NCBI GenBank assembly: GCA_963727285.1
Contig: CAVSFF010000012.1
Location: 124,001 to 188,000, forward strand
DNA from: CAITWD01 sp963727285
GTDB taxonomy: Bacteria; Actinomycetota; Thermoleophilia; Miltoncostaeales; Miltoncostaeaceae
DNA length: 64,000 bases
Reading direction: 5' to 3'
This document shows positions 41,403 to 50,127 of this stretch, one piece after another. The notes beneath the pieces were generated by a model. The model saw only the letters and a program-made list of their open reading frames with translations. It was not told the origin of the DNA and searched no databases. A program made the translations under genes and the position numbers. Each line of letters starts with the position of its first letter. Within the stretch, counting starts at the first letter, position 1.

Positions 41403-41909
41403 TCAGCGGGCCGCCTGCTCGTTCAGGCCCCGCCGTAACAAGCCGCCCGTCGCGAGCTTTGAGAGCGTCCGGTCGGCGTTCCGCTCCTCTTCGAGGGTCT
41501 GCTCGAGCAGGTTCCGGACCTCGCTCAGCCCGAGCTCGGCCGCGAGGGTCGACGCGGTCCCGTATGCAGCCATTTCGTAGTGTTCCACCCGCTGGGCCGC
41601 GGCGATGAGCGCAATGTCCCGTGCCATGGGATCGCCATCGGCCGCCATCGCGCGGTCGGCCTCATGCACGAGCCCCCGCATCGCCTCGCACTCATCCGTT
41701 GGATACGGAAGTTCGAGATTGCCGATGATGCGCTCGAGCCGGGCGACGTGGCCAAGGGTCTCGGCGAGGTGATCCTCGACGACGGCCTTGAGCCGGTCCG
41801 ACGACGCGGCATCCGCGAGCTTGGGCAGCGTGGCCACCAGCTGCCGTTCCGCGCTCCAAAGATCGGCCAGCTGCTCGGCCAGAACGTCCTGCACCGATGC
41901 GTACCGCAT
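41403..41909 (-). CDS. DUF892 / YciF-like ferritin-fold protein
   Basis: A 168-residue four-helix protein. It has ILAEQL-type sequence VQDVLAEQLADLWSAERQLV, LPKLADAASSDRLKAVVEDH, QRVEHYEMAAYGTASTLAAE and LLEQTLEEERNADRTLSKLA. The E/H positions in the helices (E-x-x-H and R-V-E-H-Y-E) fit a di-iron site of the YciE/YciF group, often stress-induced and linked to oxidative or osmotic response. Ferroxidase activity has not been shown for this type. The ATG at 41907-41909 has GGAGG eight bases upstream. The gap to the next gene (41910-42205) shows no structure beyond two GCCCGGGC palindromes near 41950 and 41990. Confidence 0.87.
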   Translation of the reverse strand: MRYASVQDVLAEQLADLWSAERQLVATLPKLADAASSDRLKAVVEDHLAETLGHVARLERIIGNLELPYPTDECEAMRGLVHEADRAMAADGDPMARDIALIAAAQRVEHYEMAAYGTASTLAAELGLSEVRNLLEQTLEEERNADRTLSKLATGGLLRRGLNEQAAR

Positions 41910-42205
41910 ATCCGGGCCTCCACGTGAGCTGATGTCGGGGATCCACGTGCCCGGGCAGTTGCGTCGGGGCGCGTGTGGTTCTTGTGCCCGGGCGCGAGGG
42001 CACGCAAACACCGCCCGCCGCAGCCGCATTGCCCTCGCGGAGCGGGCGGCGACGGGCCCGGCATGCCGGGCGGCACCCGCGTCCCGACCCGTCGCGACGC
42101 GTCGTCGCGATGCCGATCAGCTGGCGCGATTGGGCCCCGGGAGGCTGTCCCGTGCCCCGGCCGCGCGTCGGCGATCCTGCGCCGCCCCCGGACAGGCACG
42201 ACACG

Positions 42206-42373
42206 TCACCAGCGATACCACCGGGCCCGATCGGCGCCCGCGCCGGCGCGAACCAGGAATCCGAGCAGCCAGATCACCGCGACGATGACGGCAATGATCC
42301 ACAACGCGTGGATGGCAAAGCCGATGCCGAACAACGCGATGGCGATGAGTGCGAGCAAGAGAAGCAAAAGCAT
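42206..42373 (-). CDS. 55-residue hydrophobic membrane protein
   Basis: A short product starting MLLLLLLALIAIALFGIGFA and then IHALWIIAVIVAVIWLLGFL, ending VRAGAGADRARWYRW: two helices and a basic tail. AAAGGGCG lies six bases ahead of the ATG. This resembles the small 'hydrophobic protein' group of actinobacteria and Firmicutes (lmo0937-like), which are stress-related but of unknown function. It is read in the same direction as the DUF892 gene. Confidence 0.6.
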   Translation of the reverse strand: MLLLLLLALIAIALFGIGFAIHALWIIAVIVAVIWLLGFLVRAGAGADRARWYRW

Positions 42374-42551
42374 CGTGTCGCCCTTTCGTGTTCACTCACG
42401 ACCGATGGGGGCGTCCTACCCCGGGACCATCGACCGCACACCTCTCGCAGCGCCGAGGGCAGTGCGGCGGACGCGGCGCCAGCGGACGGGGAGATGCGGC
42501 CACCTCGACCTGCCCCTCCGGGCCCGTCCACACGAGGACGCCGCGGCGGTC

Positions 42552-43184
42552 CTATGCCGCTCGTGCCGCTTCCGCGCGACCCGCCGATGCGATGAGATCG
42601 ATGAACGCGTCGCAGAAGGCGTCGAGATCGTCGGGCTTCCGGCTCGTGACAATTGCGCCGTCACGACAGACCTGTTGATCGACCCACCGCCCTCCGGCGT
42701 TGCGTACGTCCGTGGCGAGCGAGGGCCACGAGGTGATCGTCACCCCATCAAGAACGCCGGCCTCCACGAGCAGCCACGGCCCGTGGCAGATGACCGCGGT
42801 CGGCAACCCGAGGCGAACGAACTGCTCGACGATCGCTACCGCCCGCGTTTCGGTCCGCAGCTGATCCGCATTGGCAACGCCGCCCGGAATCAGAAGCGCC
42901 GCATACCGAGCCGGGTCGGCTGTCCCGAGTTCGCAATCGACCGGATAGCTGCCGACCCGGTCCAGGTGGCGATATGTCTGAACCTCGCCGGACCGCGGTG
43001 CCACGATCTCCACAGTCGCCCCGACTGCGCGCAGCGCCTGCATCGGCACCGTCAGTTCGGCTTCCTCGATCCCCTCGTTGGAGACGAGGGCGGCGACGCG
43101 GATCCCGTCGAGCAGGTCGGACGGCCGGTCGGCGGGTCGCGGATCGGATTCCTGGCCGCGGAGGTCTTCGAATGATGTGGTCAC
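42552..43184 (-). CDS. DJ-1/PfpI family protein
   Basis: A 210-residue protein. It opens DGIRVAALVSNEGIEEAELT, then the nucleophile region AVICHGPWLLVEAGVLDGVT with the conserved Cys, and the PGGVANADQLR loop that supplies the acidic/oxyanion part, followed by VRNAGGRWVDQQVCRDGAIV and TSRKPDDLDAF. This is the PfpI/YhbO-type branch: stress-linked glyoxalase or deglycase-like enzymes, or chaperones. The GTG at 43182-43184 has GGGAG upstream. Upstream in-frame residues are Arg-rich. Confidence 0.85.
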   Translation of the reverse strand: MTTSFEDLRGQESDPRPADRPSDLLDGIRVAALVSNEGIEEAELTVPMQALRAVGATVEIVAPRSGEVQTYRHLDRVGSYPVDCELGTADPARYAALLIPGGVANADQLRTETRAVAIVEQFVRLGLPTAVICHGPWLLVEAGVLDGVTITSWPSLATDVRNAGGRWVDQQVCRDGAIVTSRKPDDLDAFCDAFIDLIASAGRAEAARAA

Positions 43185-43329
43185 GATGGCTCCCTGGTAG
43201 TCGGTGACACGACACAGGCCTCCTCCCCGTCTTGGCGGTTCGGCAAACACCCGTGCCGGCACGCGTCGGGGACGGACCGGTGATCCTCGGACTCGCGGCG
43301 GCAGGGCCACGCCCGGTCAGCCTCGCCGC

Positions 43330-43363
43330 GTACCCCGTCGCGTGTCACGAGGTCACGGGGTAC
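43330..43363 (-). terminator. hairpin after the truncated ClC gene
   Basis: GTACCCCGT, 16-base loop, ACGGGGTAC: nine perfect pairs, 72 bp past the stop at 43435. The gap 43185-43434 holds nothing else evident. Confidence 0.5.
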
Positions 43364-43434
43364 GGCGGACCGGGTGATCGCTGCGATCCGGGGCCGAGCA
43401 CGCCCGGCGTGTTCGACAGCACCGTGCCGAAGGA

Positions 43435-43998
43435 TCAGTCGTTGCCTGCGATGGGCACGTAGGAGATCAGCAGGTTCGTGATCAGGAAGGCCGTCACCGT
43501 CGCAATGATCACCAAGGGCGTGACGCCGGCGATTCCCCCGGAGGCGGTCAACATCGCCGTCAGCACGATCGCCGACAGCGGCAGCCGCAGCACGGACACG
43601 AACGTGGCCGCCATCCCGATCGCGACCGCCGGAGTCAGACTCAGACCGGGCAGGTGCGAGGCCGCGATTCCCAATGCGGCCCCGAGAAACAGCGCCGGAA
43701 ACGCGGGCCCGCCGCGGAACGCCGCCATCGAGATGCTCCACGCCGCGCCCTTCAAGATCACCAGGAGCAGAAGCGCCCCGACCGACCAGGCGGCGGCGTT
43801 GGCAACGAGCGGATCGAGCGATGCCTCGCCCGAGAACAGGACGTTGGTCTCCGCGTGGCCGGTCCATTCGTAAAACACGATGGCCAGCACGGCCACCCCG
43901 AGACCGATGACCGGCGTTGCCACCCACAGATGGTCGGTGTGACCTCCCAGGTGCTCCGGGCACTGGAGGCCAAAGGCCTGGTCGAGCGCCGGCAGCAC
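43435..43998 (-). pseudogene. ClC-type channel, 5'-truncated
   Basis: Only the second half of a ClC protein is present. It has VGALLLLVILKGAAWSISMA, FRGGPAFPALFLGAALGIAA, VAIGMAATFVSVLRLPLSAI and TPLVIIATVTAFLITNLLIS, the C-terminal transport core including the FRGGP loop. The first half with the gating Glu is absent. In family terms, sequence should extend leftward of VIGLGVAVLAIVF, but upstream of about 43925 the DNA instead encodes part of a MarR protein on the opposite strand. The residues before VIGLG (MLPALDQAFGLQCPEHLGGH) are probably read-through of that gene. This is a truncated gene at a deletion, inversion or misassembly point. Confidence 0.75.
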
Positions 43999-44168
43999 CC
44001 CACCGACCGCAGGGCCCGCGCGCTCGCGGTGACTCCGGACGGGGCGGCGCTCGCCAACCGGGCCATCGGCGCGGTCGAAGATGTCGACCGCCGGTTCTTG
44101 GCCCGCTCCGTGAGGACCGGGCGGCCCTCACGGGGCTGCTGAATCGCCTGTTGGGCTCAGACGCCTAA
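43930..44168 (+). pseudogene. MarR family regulator, 5'-truncated and frameshifted
   Basis: The C-terminal half of a MarR protein: MVGVTSQVLRALEAKGLVER, RRQHPTDRRARALAVTPDGA and NRAIGAVEDVDRRFLA, then in the next frame PLREDRAALTGLLNRLLGSD. The recognition-helix and wing regions are present but the N-terminal dimerisation and first helices are missing, since the DNA to the left belongs to a ClC gene on the other strand. The frame change near 44105 needs one C added to the CCC run (a deletion). It has no promoter or ribosome-binding site and is probably not expressed as a working regulator. Confidence 0.7.
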
Positions 44169-44185
44169 ACCGACCCGCGGTCCGC

Positions 44186-44923
44186 TCAGTATCGGGCGAG
44201 CTCCGTTGGCCCGGCCAGCACGATCCGCGGAGCGGCCGCCGGGCGCAGCCAGCGCAGGATCCGTACCAGCTCAAATTGGGCGACCGACACGCACCCCGAC
44301 GTTGCGGCCGCGAGACCGACGTGCAGGAAGATCCCCGACCCGTATGGCCCGGCGGCCGGCGCATTGAAGTCGATCACCGCGAGATAGTTGTACGCGGGGG
44401 ATTCCCGCCAGAGGCATTCGGTGCCGCCGCCGAACGGATTCCGCGCGCAGTTGGTGTTCGACGAGTGGCGAAATGTGTTGTAGGCGGCCCCGGTCCGCGG
44501 GTTCTCGTCCCAGTAATCGCCCGGCACCAACCGGTGGTACCGCAGCGCGGTACCGGGATTCGGCCGCGTGCCGTAAAGCGTCGTGCCGACAGTGAAAATG
44601 CCCTCGGGCGTGGTGCCGTCGCCCTCGCGACGCCGGGTCGCCCCCAGCCACCCGCGGCGACCGACCCGCGCGCGGATGGGGTGAAACGCGAGGTGCCAGG
44701 TCCCGTTGGTCAGCGCGAAGGCGCGTAGTGTGGCGACCGTTGAACGCGCCGTCGGTGCGGTGACCACGATCACCTGGCGCGCATCATCGACGGAGGAGAG
44801 GCCCATCGGCGGGCGGGGCGGGGGCGGCGGGGACGCACCGGCGGCCACGGTCGCGCCCGCGACCACGGCGGCGATCGCGCCGCCGAGAGCGACTCGGAGG
44901 AGGCCGCGCGGCGCCAGGGTCAT
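44186..44923 (-). CDS. exported L,D-transpeptidase (YkuD) domain protein
   Basis: A 245-residue protein with a hydrophobic N-terminus (LLRVALGGAIAAVVAGATVA) as a signal peptide. The catalytic domain runs about 60-245: VIVVTAPTARSTVATLRAFA, DGTTPEGIFTVGTTLYGTRP, and the active site FLHVGLAAATSGCVSVAQFE, with His201 and Cys211 as catalytic residues. Such domains cross-link or remodel peptidoglycan; stand-alone ErfK/YkuD enzymes also attach proteins. SGC is followed by V rather than the frequent I/V-R, but the catalytic pair is intact. The start ATG (44921-44923) lacks a strong ribosome-binding site. It is divergent from the fusion gene at 45059. Confidence 0.83.
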   Translation of the reverse strand: MTLAPRGLLRVALGGAIAAVVAGATVAAGASPPPPPRPPMGLSSVDDARQVIVVTAPTARSTVATLRAFALTNGTWHLAFHPIRARVGRRGWLGATRRREGDGTTPEGIFTVGTTLYGTRPNPGTALRYHRLVPGDYWDENPRTGAAYNTFRHSSNTNCARNPFGGGTECLWRESPAYNYLAVIDFNAPAAGPYGSGIFLHVGLAAATSGCVSVAQFELVRILRWLRPAAAPRIVLAGPTELARY

Positions 44924-45058
44924 GGGCGCGATGGGCCGGGATACGACATCCGGCCATGATTCCACGGATCGACGCGCCGTTGTCAGGGAAACCACCCGAG
45001 CGACATCGGGGATCCGGCACTTGACGTCCCTGACCGGCGCGCCGACGATCGAAGCAGG

Positions 45059-46372
45059 ATGTTTGAGGACCGACGGGATGCCGGGCGCCAATTGGCCACG
45101 CTGCTGACCGCGTACCGCGAGGCGCGGCCGATTGTGGTCGCACTGCCTCGCGGCGGGGTGCCGGTGGCCGCCGAGATCGCCCGGGCACTCGGCGCGCCGC
45201 TCGAGGTTCTGATGGTCCGCAAGCTCGGCGCCCCGACGAACCCGGAGTTCGCCGTCGGCGCGATCGCCGAGGACGGCACCACGCTCGTCGACTCCGCGAC
45301 CGTCCGCCATCTGGGCATCACCCAGGGCGAACTCGAACGGATCCTGACGCGCGAACGACGGGAACTCGCGCGGCGCATCGTAAGCTTCCGCGGGGAGGCG
45401 CCGGCGGCGGACGTTCGCGACCGCACCGTCATCCTCGTCGATGACGGCCTTGCGACGGGACTCAGCGACCTTGCCGCCGTCCAGGCGCTGCGCGCCGGAG
45501 GTGCGGCACGGATCGTGGTCGCCGTACCGGTCGGCTCGCACCAGGCTGTCGCCGCGCTGCGCGACGCCGCCGACGACGTCGTGTGCCATACAACCCCGCG
45601 CGAGCTGATGGGCGTCGGGCGCTGGTACCGGAACTTCGACCAGGTCTCCGATGATGAGGTCCGGGCGATCCTGGGGTCGCTTCGCGTCCCGGCGCCATCG
45701 CCAACGCCCGCCGCCGACACCGGTCGGCGCGAGGTCCGAGTCGACGCCGCGGGGGTGTGGCTCACTGGCGATCTCGCGGTCCCGGATGCCCCGCAGGGCC
45801 TGGTCATCTTCGCCCACGGCAGTGGCAGCAGCCGCAAGAGCCCCCGCAACAGACTGGTCGCCGAACGCCTGAATGACGGGGGCCTCGCAACACTCCTGAT
45901 CGACCTCCTGTCGGCCGACGAGGACGGGCGCCGGGATCTCGTGTTCGACATCCCGTTCCTGGCCCGCCGCCTGGTCGCGGCCACCGCCTGGGCGACCCGC
46001 GACGCGGCGACCCAACGGCTGCCGATCGGGTACTTCGGTGCGTCGACGGGCGCCGGCGCCGCACTCTGGGCCGCTGCCGAAGCCGGAACACCGATCGGCG
46101 CAATCGTCTCGCGCGGCGGACGCCCGGATCTCGCGGGCCCGATGCTCAGATCCGTCCTCGCACCGACGCTGCTGATCGTCGGATCCCAGGACCCGCAGGT
46201 ACTCGCGCTCAACCGCGCCGCCGCCGAACGGCTCGGAGGGCCTCATCGCCTCGAGGTGGTGCCGGGTGCCGGACATCTGTTCGAAGAGCCCGGGACCCTC
46301 GACACTGTCGCCGACCTGGCCGCCGACTGGTTCCGGGTCCACCTTGCCGGTCCGGCGGCAGTGGCAGCCTAG
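45059..46372 (+). CDS. phosphoribosyltransferase-alpha/beta hydrolase fusion
   Basis: A 437-residue cytoplasmic fusion. Residues 1-210 form a type I phosphoribosyltransferase: VVALPRGGVPVAAEIARALG, and the PRPP loop VILVDDGLATGLSD. Residues about 225-437 form a dienelactone-hydrolase-like alpha/beta hydrolase: IFAHGSGSSRKSPRN, nucleophile elbow YFGASTGAGAAL (Ser near 329), Asp in VGSQDPQ and His in PGAGHLFEEP. The combination is recurrent in bacteria and often lies beside erythromycin-esterase-like genes, as here (only three bases to the next start). Base or nucleotide substrate unknown. Start ATG preceded by AAGCAGG. Likely first gene of a two-gene operon. Confidence 0.87.
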   Translation: MFEDRRDAGRQLATLLTAYREARPIVVALPRGGVPVAAEIARALGAPLEVLMVRKLGAPTNPEFAVGAIAEDGTTLVDSATVRHLGITQGELERILTRERRELARRIVSFRGEAPAADVRDRTVILVDDGLATGLSDLAAVQALRAGGAARIVVAVPVGSHQAVAALRDAADDVVCHTTPRELMGVGRWYRNFDQVSDDEVRAILGSLRVPAPSPTPAADTGRREVRVDAAGVWLTGDLAVPDAPQGLVIFAHGSGSSRKSPRNRLVAERLNDGGLATLLIDLLSADEDGRRDLVFDIPFLARRLVAATAWATRDAATQRLPIGYFGASTGAGAALWAAAEAGTPIGAIVSRGGRPDLAGPMLRSVLAPTLLIVGSQDPQVLALNRAAAERLGGPHRLEVVPGAGHLFEEPGTLDTVADLAADWFRVHLAGPAAVAA

Positions 46373-46375
46373 GTC

Positions 46376-47727
46376 GTGGCCACCGGCCGCCTCACCCCCC
46401 GTCACGATCCCGTCGCCGCGATCCGACGCGACGCGGTCCCGATCACCGGCGCAGCCGACGACTATGACGCACTCATCGAACGCATTGGCGATGCCCGTCT
46501 CGTCCTGCTCGGCGAGGCCAGCCACGGCACCCATGAGTTCTATCGTGAGCGGGCGCGCATTACTCGCCGCCTGATCCGCGACCACGGCTTCACCGCCGTC
46601 GCGGTCGAGGCCGACTGGCCCGACGCATATCGGGTGAACCGCTACATCCGCGGCGACACGAGCGATGCCAACGCCGAGGCGGCCCTCTCCGGGTTTCGGC
46701 GATTTCCAACGTGGATGTGGCGCAATGCGGACATCGTGGACTTCGTCGGCTGGCTGCGGGCGCACAACGACACCCACACGGCCTCGCGGCGGGCGGGGTT
46801 CTACGGACTCGATCTGTACAGCCTCGGTGCGTCGATGGCGGCGGTCATCGACTACCTCGACGCGGAGGACCCCGTCGCAGCGACGCGCGCCCGCGCAACG
46901 CTACGAGTGCTGCAACCGTACGCGGGCGAGAGCGCCGAGTACGGCCAGGCGGTACTCCTCGGAACGAGCGCCTCGTGCCGCGACACGTCCTCGATCAGCT
47001 GGTGGAGCTGCGGCTGCGGGCGGCGGACTACCTCCGTCATGACGGACCCGCGGCCGCGGACGCGTACTTCGCAGCCGAACAGAACGCGGTCCTCGTCAGC
47101 GACGCCGAGGAGTACTACCGGACGATGCTGGGCGACGCGGTCAACTCGTGGAATCTGCGCGACCGGCACATGGCGGACACGCTCGACCATCTGATGGCGT
47201 ATCTGGATCGGAACGACGGTCACGCCCGCACTGTGGTGTGGGAGCACAACTCGCACGTCGGCGATGCCCGTGCGACCCAGATGGGCGAACGCGGCGAGCT
47301 GAACGTTGGGCAGCTGATGCGCGAGCGACACCCGGGCGAGGTGGTGCTGGTCGGATTCACCACCTACGACGGCACCGTCACCGCGGCCGCCAGCTGGGGA
47401 GCTCCGGCGCGGCGCATGCGGGTGCGCCCGGCGATGGTGGGGAGCTATGAAGCGCTCCTTCACGAGACCGGGGTTCCCGCGTTCATGCTCTGCCCCGTCG
47501 GCGCGGGGACGTCGGGTGAGGCACTCGATGATGCGCGCCCGGAACGGGCAATCGGGGTCATCTACCGACCCGACACCGAACGTCAAAGCCACATGTTCGC
47601 CAGTCGGATCACACGCCAGTTCGATGCGCTGGTTCACATCGACCGCACCCGCGCAGTCGAACCGCTGGAGCGGGGCCCCGGTTGGGAGCTGCACGAGCCA
47701 CCCGAGACCTACCCGACCGGGCTGTGA
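46376..47727 (+). pseudogene. erythromycin esterase-like protein, one-base deletion
   Basis: The corrected product has about 450 residues. The N-terminal half gives LVLLGEASHGTHEFYRERAR, the EreA/EreB catalytic Glu-His motif, then AVEADWPDAYRVNRYIRG and RFPTWMWRNADIVDFVGWLR. The C-terminal half gives TVVWEHNSHVGDARATQMGE and EVVLVGFTTYDGTVTAA, with the second conserved histidine region. A frame change near 46985 (one base lost, joining SCRDT to VLDQLVELRLR) separates them. EreA/EreB hydrolyse macrolide lactones, but most environmental homologues have unknown substrates, so antibiotic resistance is not implied. Its GTG start is three bases after the fusion gene's stop. Confidence 0.83.
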
Positions 47728-47854
47728 GCAGTCCCGACGCGGCGGACCGCCCCGGACGCGAATGTCGCGGCGGTGATCCCGCCACCGCCCCGGTGGAGGA
47801 GCACGTGCGGCCACGGCGTCGACCGACCTCCTCGGCGGCACGGATCCACCGCGC

Positions 47855-47860
47855 TAGGGT
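47855..47860 (+). promoter_or_regulatory. TAGGGT -10 element
   Basis: TAGGGT lies 33 bp before the ATG of the cupin gene; AGGGGA (47882-47887) serves as ribosome-binding site. Confidence 0.4.
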
Positions 47861-47893
47861 CGCCCGAGGAGCGCCGACGACAGGGGACGGCAC

Positions 47894-48325
47894 ATGGGAT
47901 TCGATCTGATCTCGCGCGCGGACCAGGTCTGGGGCGCGACCAATCCGCTGGGTGTCCTCAACACCAACCTCACCGCCGCACTGGGGTACCGGGATGTCAC
48001 GATCCGGCTTTGGCGCATCGCGCCCGGCCAGGCGGTCCCGCGTCACCGGCATCGTCACCAGACCGAGATCTACGTGTTGCTCGAGGGCCGGGGTCGCATG
48101 CGCATCGGCGACGCGGTGCTGACTGTCGACCCCCTGTCGGCGGTCCGGGTTGATCCCGACGACGTCCGCCAAGTGTTCAACGACACCGACGCCGACGCGC
48201 TCTGGCTTATCGCCGGCGCTCCCCCGGAGTCGTTCCCCTTGTCTGCCGACGCCCACTCGGCTGAGCTCGCACACCTCTACCCCGACGGGGTCACGGCCCT
48301 GCCGCCGGAGCTCGCCGGCGACTGA
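47894..48325 (+). CDS. cupin domain protein
   Basis: A 143-residue beta-barrel protein. The metal motif is PRHRHRHQTEIYVLLEGRGR (motif 1: H-x-H-x3-4-E), then SAVRVDPDDVRQVFN (motif 2) with the final residue VFN in place of a typical His, so the fourth metal ligand may be missing. Single-domain cupins bind a divalent metal and often sugars or small acids. AGGGGA precedes the ATG. Function unassigned. It lies between the esterase-like gene and a 396-bp gap. Confidence 0.85.
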   Translation: MGFDLISRADQVWGATNPLGVLNTNLTAALGYRDVTIRLWRIAPGQAVPRHRHRHQTEIYVLLEGRGRMRIGDAVLTVDPLSAVRVDPDDVRQVFNDTDADALWLIAGAPPESFPLSADAHSAELAHLYPDGVTALPPELAGD

Positions 48326-48721
48326 GACGGACCGGCTACCGACCGCACCGCACCGGCCCGCAAGCGTGGGCGTCGCCTGTCGGCCGCGGTCCTCTACCAC
48401 CGCTCACGGCCGTGCTGAAGGCTGCCCCGGCGGTGGGCAACGTCTGTCTGCCCGACCGGCGTCATTCGGCCGCGATTCGGGGTGCCCTGGTCCTCCGGAA
48501 CCCCCTCGCCCCCCCAATCGGATAGGGTCCCGCTAGTCTCACGGCGGCTCGCAGCAGGGCCCAGACCGTCCGAATGCACCGATTTGCGGCGAATTCGAGG
48601 GTCTAGGCTCCGCATCCATGAGCCCCAGTGCCACGACGGCCCGGCTCATCGTGGCGCCACCGCAGGCGAGGTCACCTCGCCGGCAACGTCCGCCTCGCTC
48701 TGACCCATCGGAAAGACACGG
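48326..48721. other. 396-bp non-coding region upstream of the GH16 gene
   Basis: Holds TAGGGT at 48523-48528 and TAGGCT at 48604-48609, two TANNNT -10 candidates for the GH16 gene. An ATG at 48618, nine bases after the second, reads out of frame with GH16 and encodes a Pro/Arg-rich stretch unlike any protein. No tRNA, riboswitch or repeat is recognised. Confidence 0.35.
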
Positions 48722-49954
48722 ATGTCGATGCTTGACAAACCACACCGCCGTCACCCGGCCCACCACCCCGCCGTCGATGTTCGACCCGGTGCGGGAGGAA
48801 CACCCGGCAACGTGGCCAATACCGGCCAAATGCACCGCCGTTTCGCAGTTGCCGGCGGGGTCCTGGGCATCCTCTTGGTCCCCGCGGCGATCTGGGCCGC
48901 CACGCTCGGCACGATCGCCGGCCGCCACAAGGTCGCACTGCCCGCGAGCCTGATCAGGACCTCCGGGGGCGTGCGGTGCGGGTATGTCGGGGGCCGGTGG
49001 GTCCCCGGAGCAGTCCTGACGAGCCCGCGCCCGCCTGCGGGCCGTCGCTGGTTCATCTCCCGTGTCCAGGAGGCCGCCAACTTCCGCGCCGCCGCCCACG
49101 GGGCGACGCCGACGTCCCACCGGCGGGCACTGCTGGCCCAGGCCGTCGCCTTCCAGCGGCTGGCGAAGACCGCCTCCCGGCCGGGCCACGGCTGCTCGGT
49201 GCTGCGGGCGCCCACCAACCCGCCCGTGGCACCTGTCGCACCGATGCCCAGTGGAACCATTCCGGGCTGGACGCAGGTGTTCGCCGACAACTTCACCCAG
49301 GCCATTCCCGTCGGGACCTTCCCGACGGCGGCAAACGCCTGGCACACATATGCCGACGGCACGCCGGACACTCGGGCCAAGGGTCAGTATTGGCCGTCCC
49401 GGGTCGTCTCGGAGTCGGGCGGGACCCTGAACGTCAACGTCCACACCGCCGCCGGCACCCCGATGGGTGCGGCTCTGCTGCCGGTCGTCGCCGGCGCACC
49501 GGGGTCCGAGGGCGGCCAGACCTACGGGCGCTACACGTTCCGGTTCAAGGCCGACGCGGTTCCCGGCTACAAGACCGCAGTACTGCTGTGGCCCGACAGC
49601 GAGAACTATCTTGCCGACGGTGAGATCGACTTCCCGGAATTCAACTTCACGTCTACGATCTGGGGTCACTTCCACCGGCGGGGCGCGACCACGGGAGGCG
49701 ATTTCGCCGCAAAGGCCACCGGGGTGCTCGCCTCGTCCGGCTGGCACGTCGCCACCATCTCCTGGCTCCCGAACTCCCTGACCTACGCGCTCGACGGGCA
49801 CACGCAGCTCAGCGTGACCGGCGCGGCCGTGCCCAACACCCCGATGCACCTGGTCATCCAGACCGAGACCGAGACCGACAACACGGTTCTCCCCCCGGCG
49901 AACGCGAGCGGGGACCTGCGTCTTGACTGGCTGGTGATCTCGAAGCCGGCCTGA
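48722..49954 (+). CDS. exported GH16 family glycoside hydrolase
   Basis: A 410-residue secreted enzyme. After a short basic leader and a hydrophobic signal region (RRFAVAGGVLGILLVPAAIW) comes a linker with cysteines, then the catalytic beta-jelly-roll (about 175-410). The active site is LADGEIDFPEFN, with Glu301 as nucleophile, Asp303 and Glu306 as acid/base (E-I-D-x-x-E). Other family marks are SRVVSESGGTLNVNVHTAAG, YGRYTFRFKADAVPGYKTAV and DLRLDWLVISKP. GH16 enzymes cut laminarin, lichenan, agar or other beta-glucans or galactans; the exact polymer is not evident. ATG chosen on GGAAAG; a second ATG at 48830 would retain the signal peptide. Confidence 0.87.
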   Translation: MSMLDKPHRRHPAHHPAVDVRPGAGGTPGNVANTGQMHRRFAVAGGVLGILLVPAAIWAATLGTIAGRHKVALPASLIRTSGGVRCGYVGGRWVPGAVLTSPRPPAGRRWFISRVQEAANFRAAAHGATPTSHRRALLAQAVAFQRLAKTASRPGHGCSVLRAPTNPPVAPVAPMPSGTIPGWTQVFADNFTQAIPVGTFPTAANAWHTYADGTPDTRAKGQYWPSRVVSESGGTLNVNVHTAAGTPMGAALLPVVAGAPGSEGGQTYGRYTFRFKADAVPGYKTAVLLWPDSENYLADGEIDFPEFNFTSTIWGHFHRRGATTGGDFAAKATGVLASSGWHVATISWLPNSLTYALDGHTQLSVTGAAVPNTPMHLVIQTETETDNTVLPPANASGDLRLDWLVISKPA

Positions 49955-49965
49955 TCGACACCGGC

Positions 49966-49981
49966 CCGGCCGCACGGCCGG
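49966..49981 (+). terminator. hairpin after GH16
   Basis: CCGGCC-GCAC-GGCCGG, 11 bp past the stop of the glycosidase. Confidence 0.45.
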
Positions 49982-50079
49982 AACCGTCGGACGCCGGGTC
50001 GTCCGACCGGGACAACGTCAACCGACCGTATAGGGCGCACTCCCCCCGGTCGGGCCTTACGCACGCGGGCCGCGGGGCC

Positions 50080-50085
50080 TAGGGT
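50080..50085 (+). promoter_or_regulatory. TAGGGT -10 element
   Basis: TAGGGT lies 42 bp before the GTG at 50128 of the first FN3-nucleoside hydrolase gene. Confidence 0.35.
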
Positions 50086-50127
50086 CGAAGGACTCCCCCG
50101 CCTCGCGACACCCGAAGGCTCCTACGC

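Noticed and set aside
44186..46777. A single long minus-strand reading of 863 codons
   Set aside because: Only its last 245 codons (the L,D-transpeptidase) look like protein; the rest is opposite the phosphoribosyltransferase fusion and esterase genes.
48618..48953. ATG-initiated frame right after a TAGGCT hexamer
   Set aside because: The product is Pro/Arg-rich low complexity and overlaps the GH16 gene in another frame.
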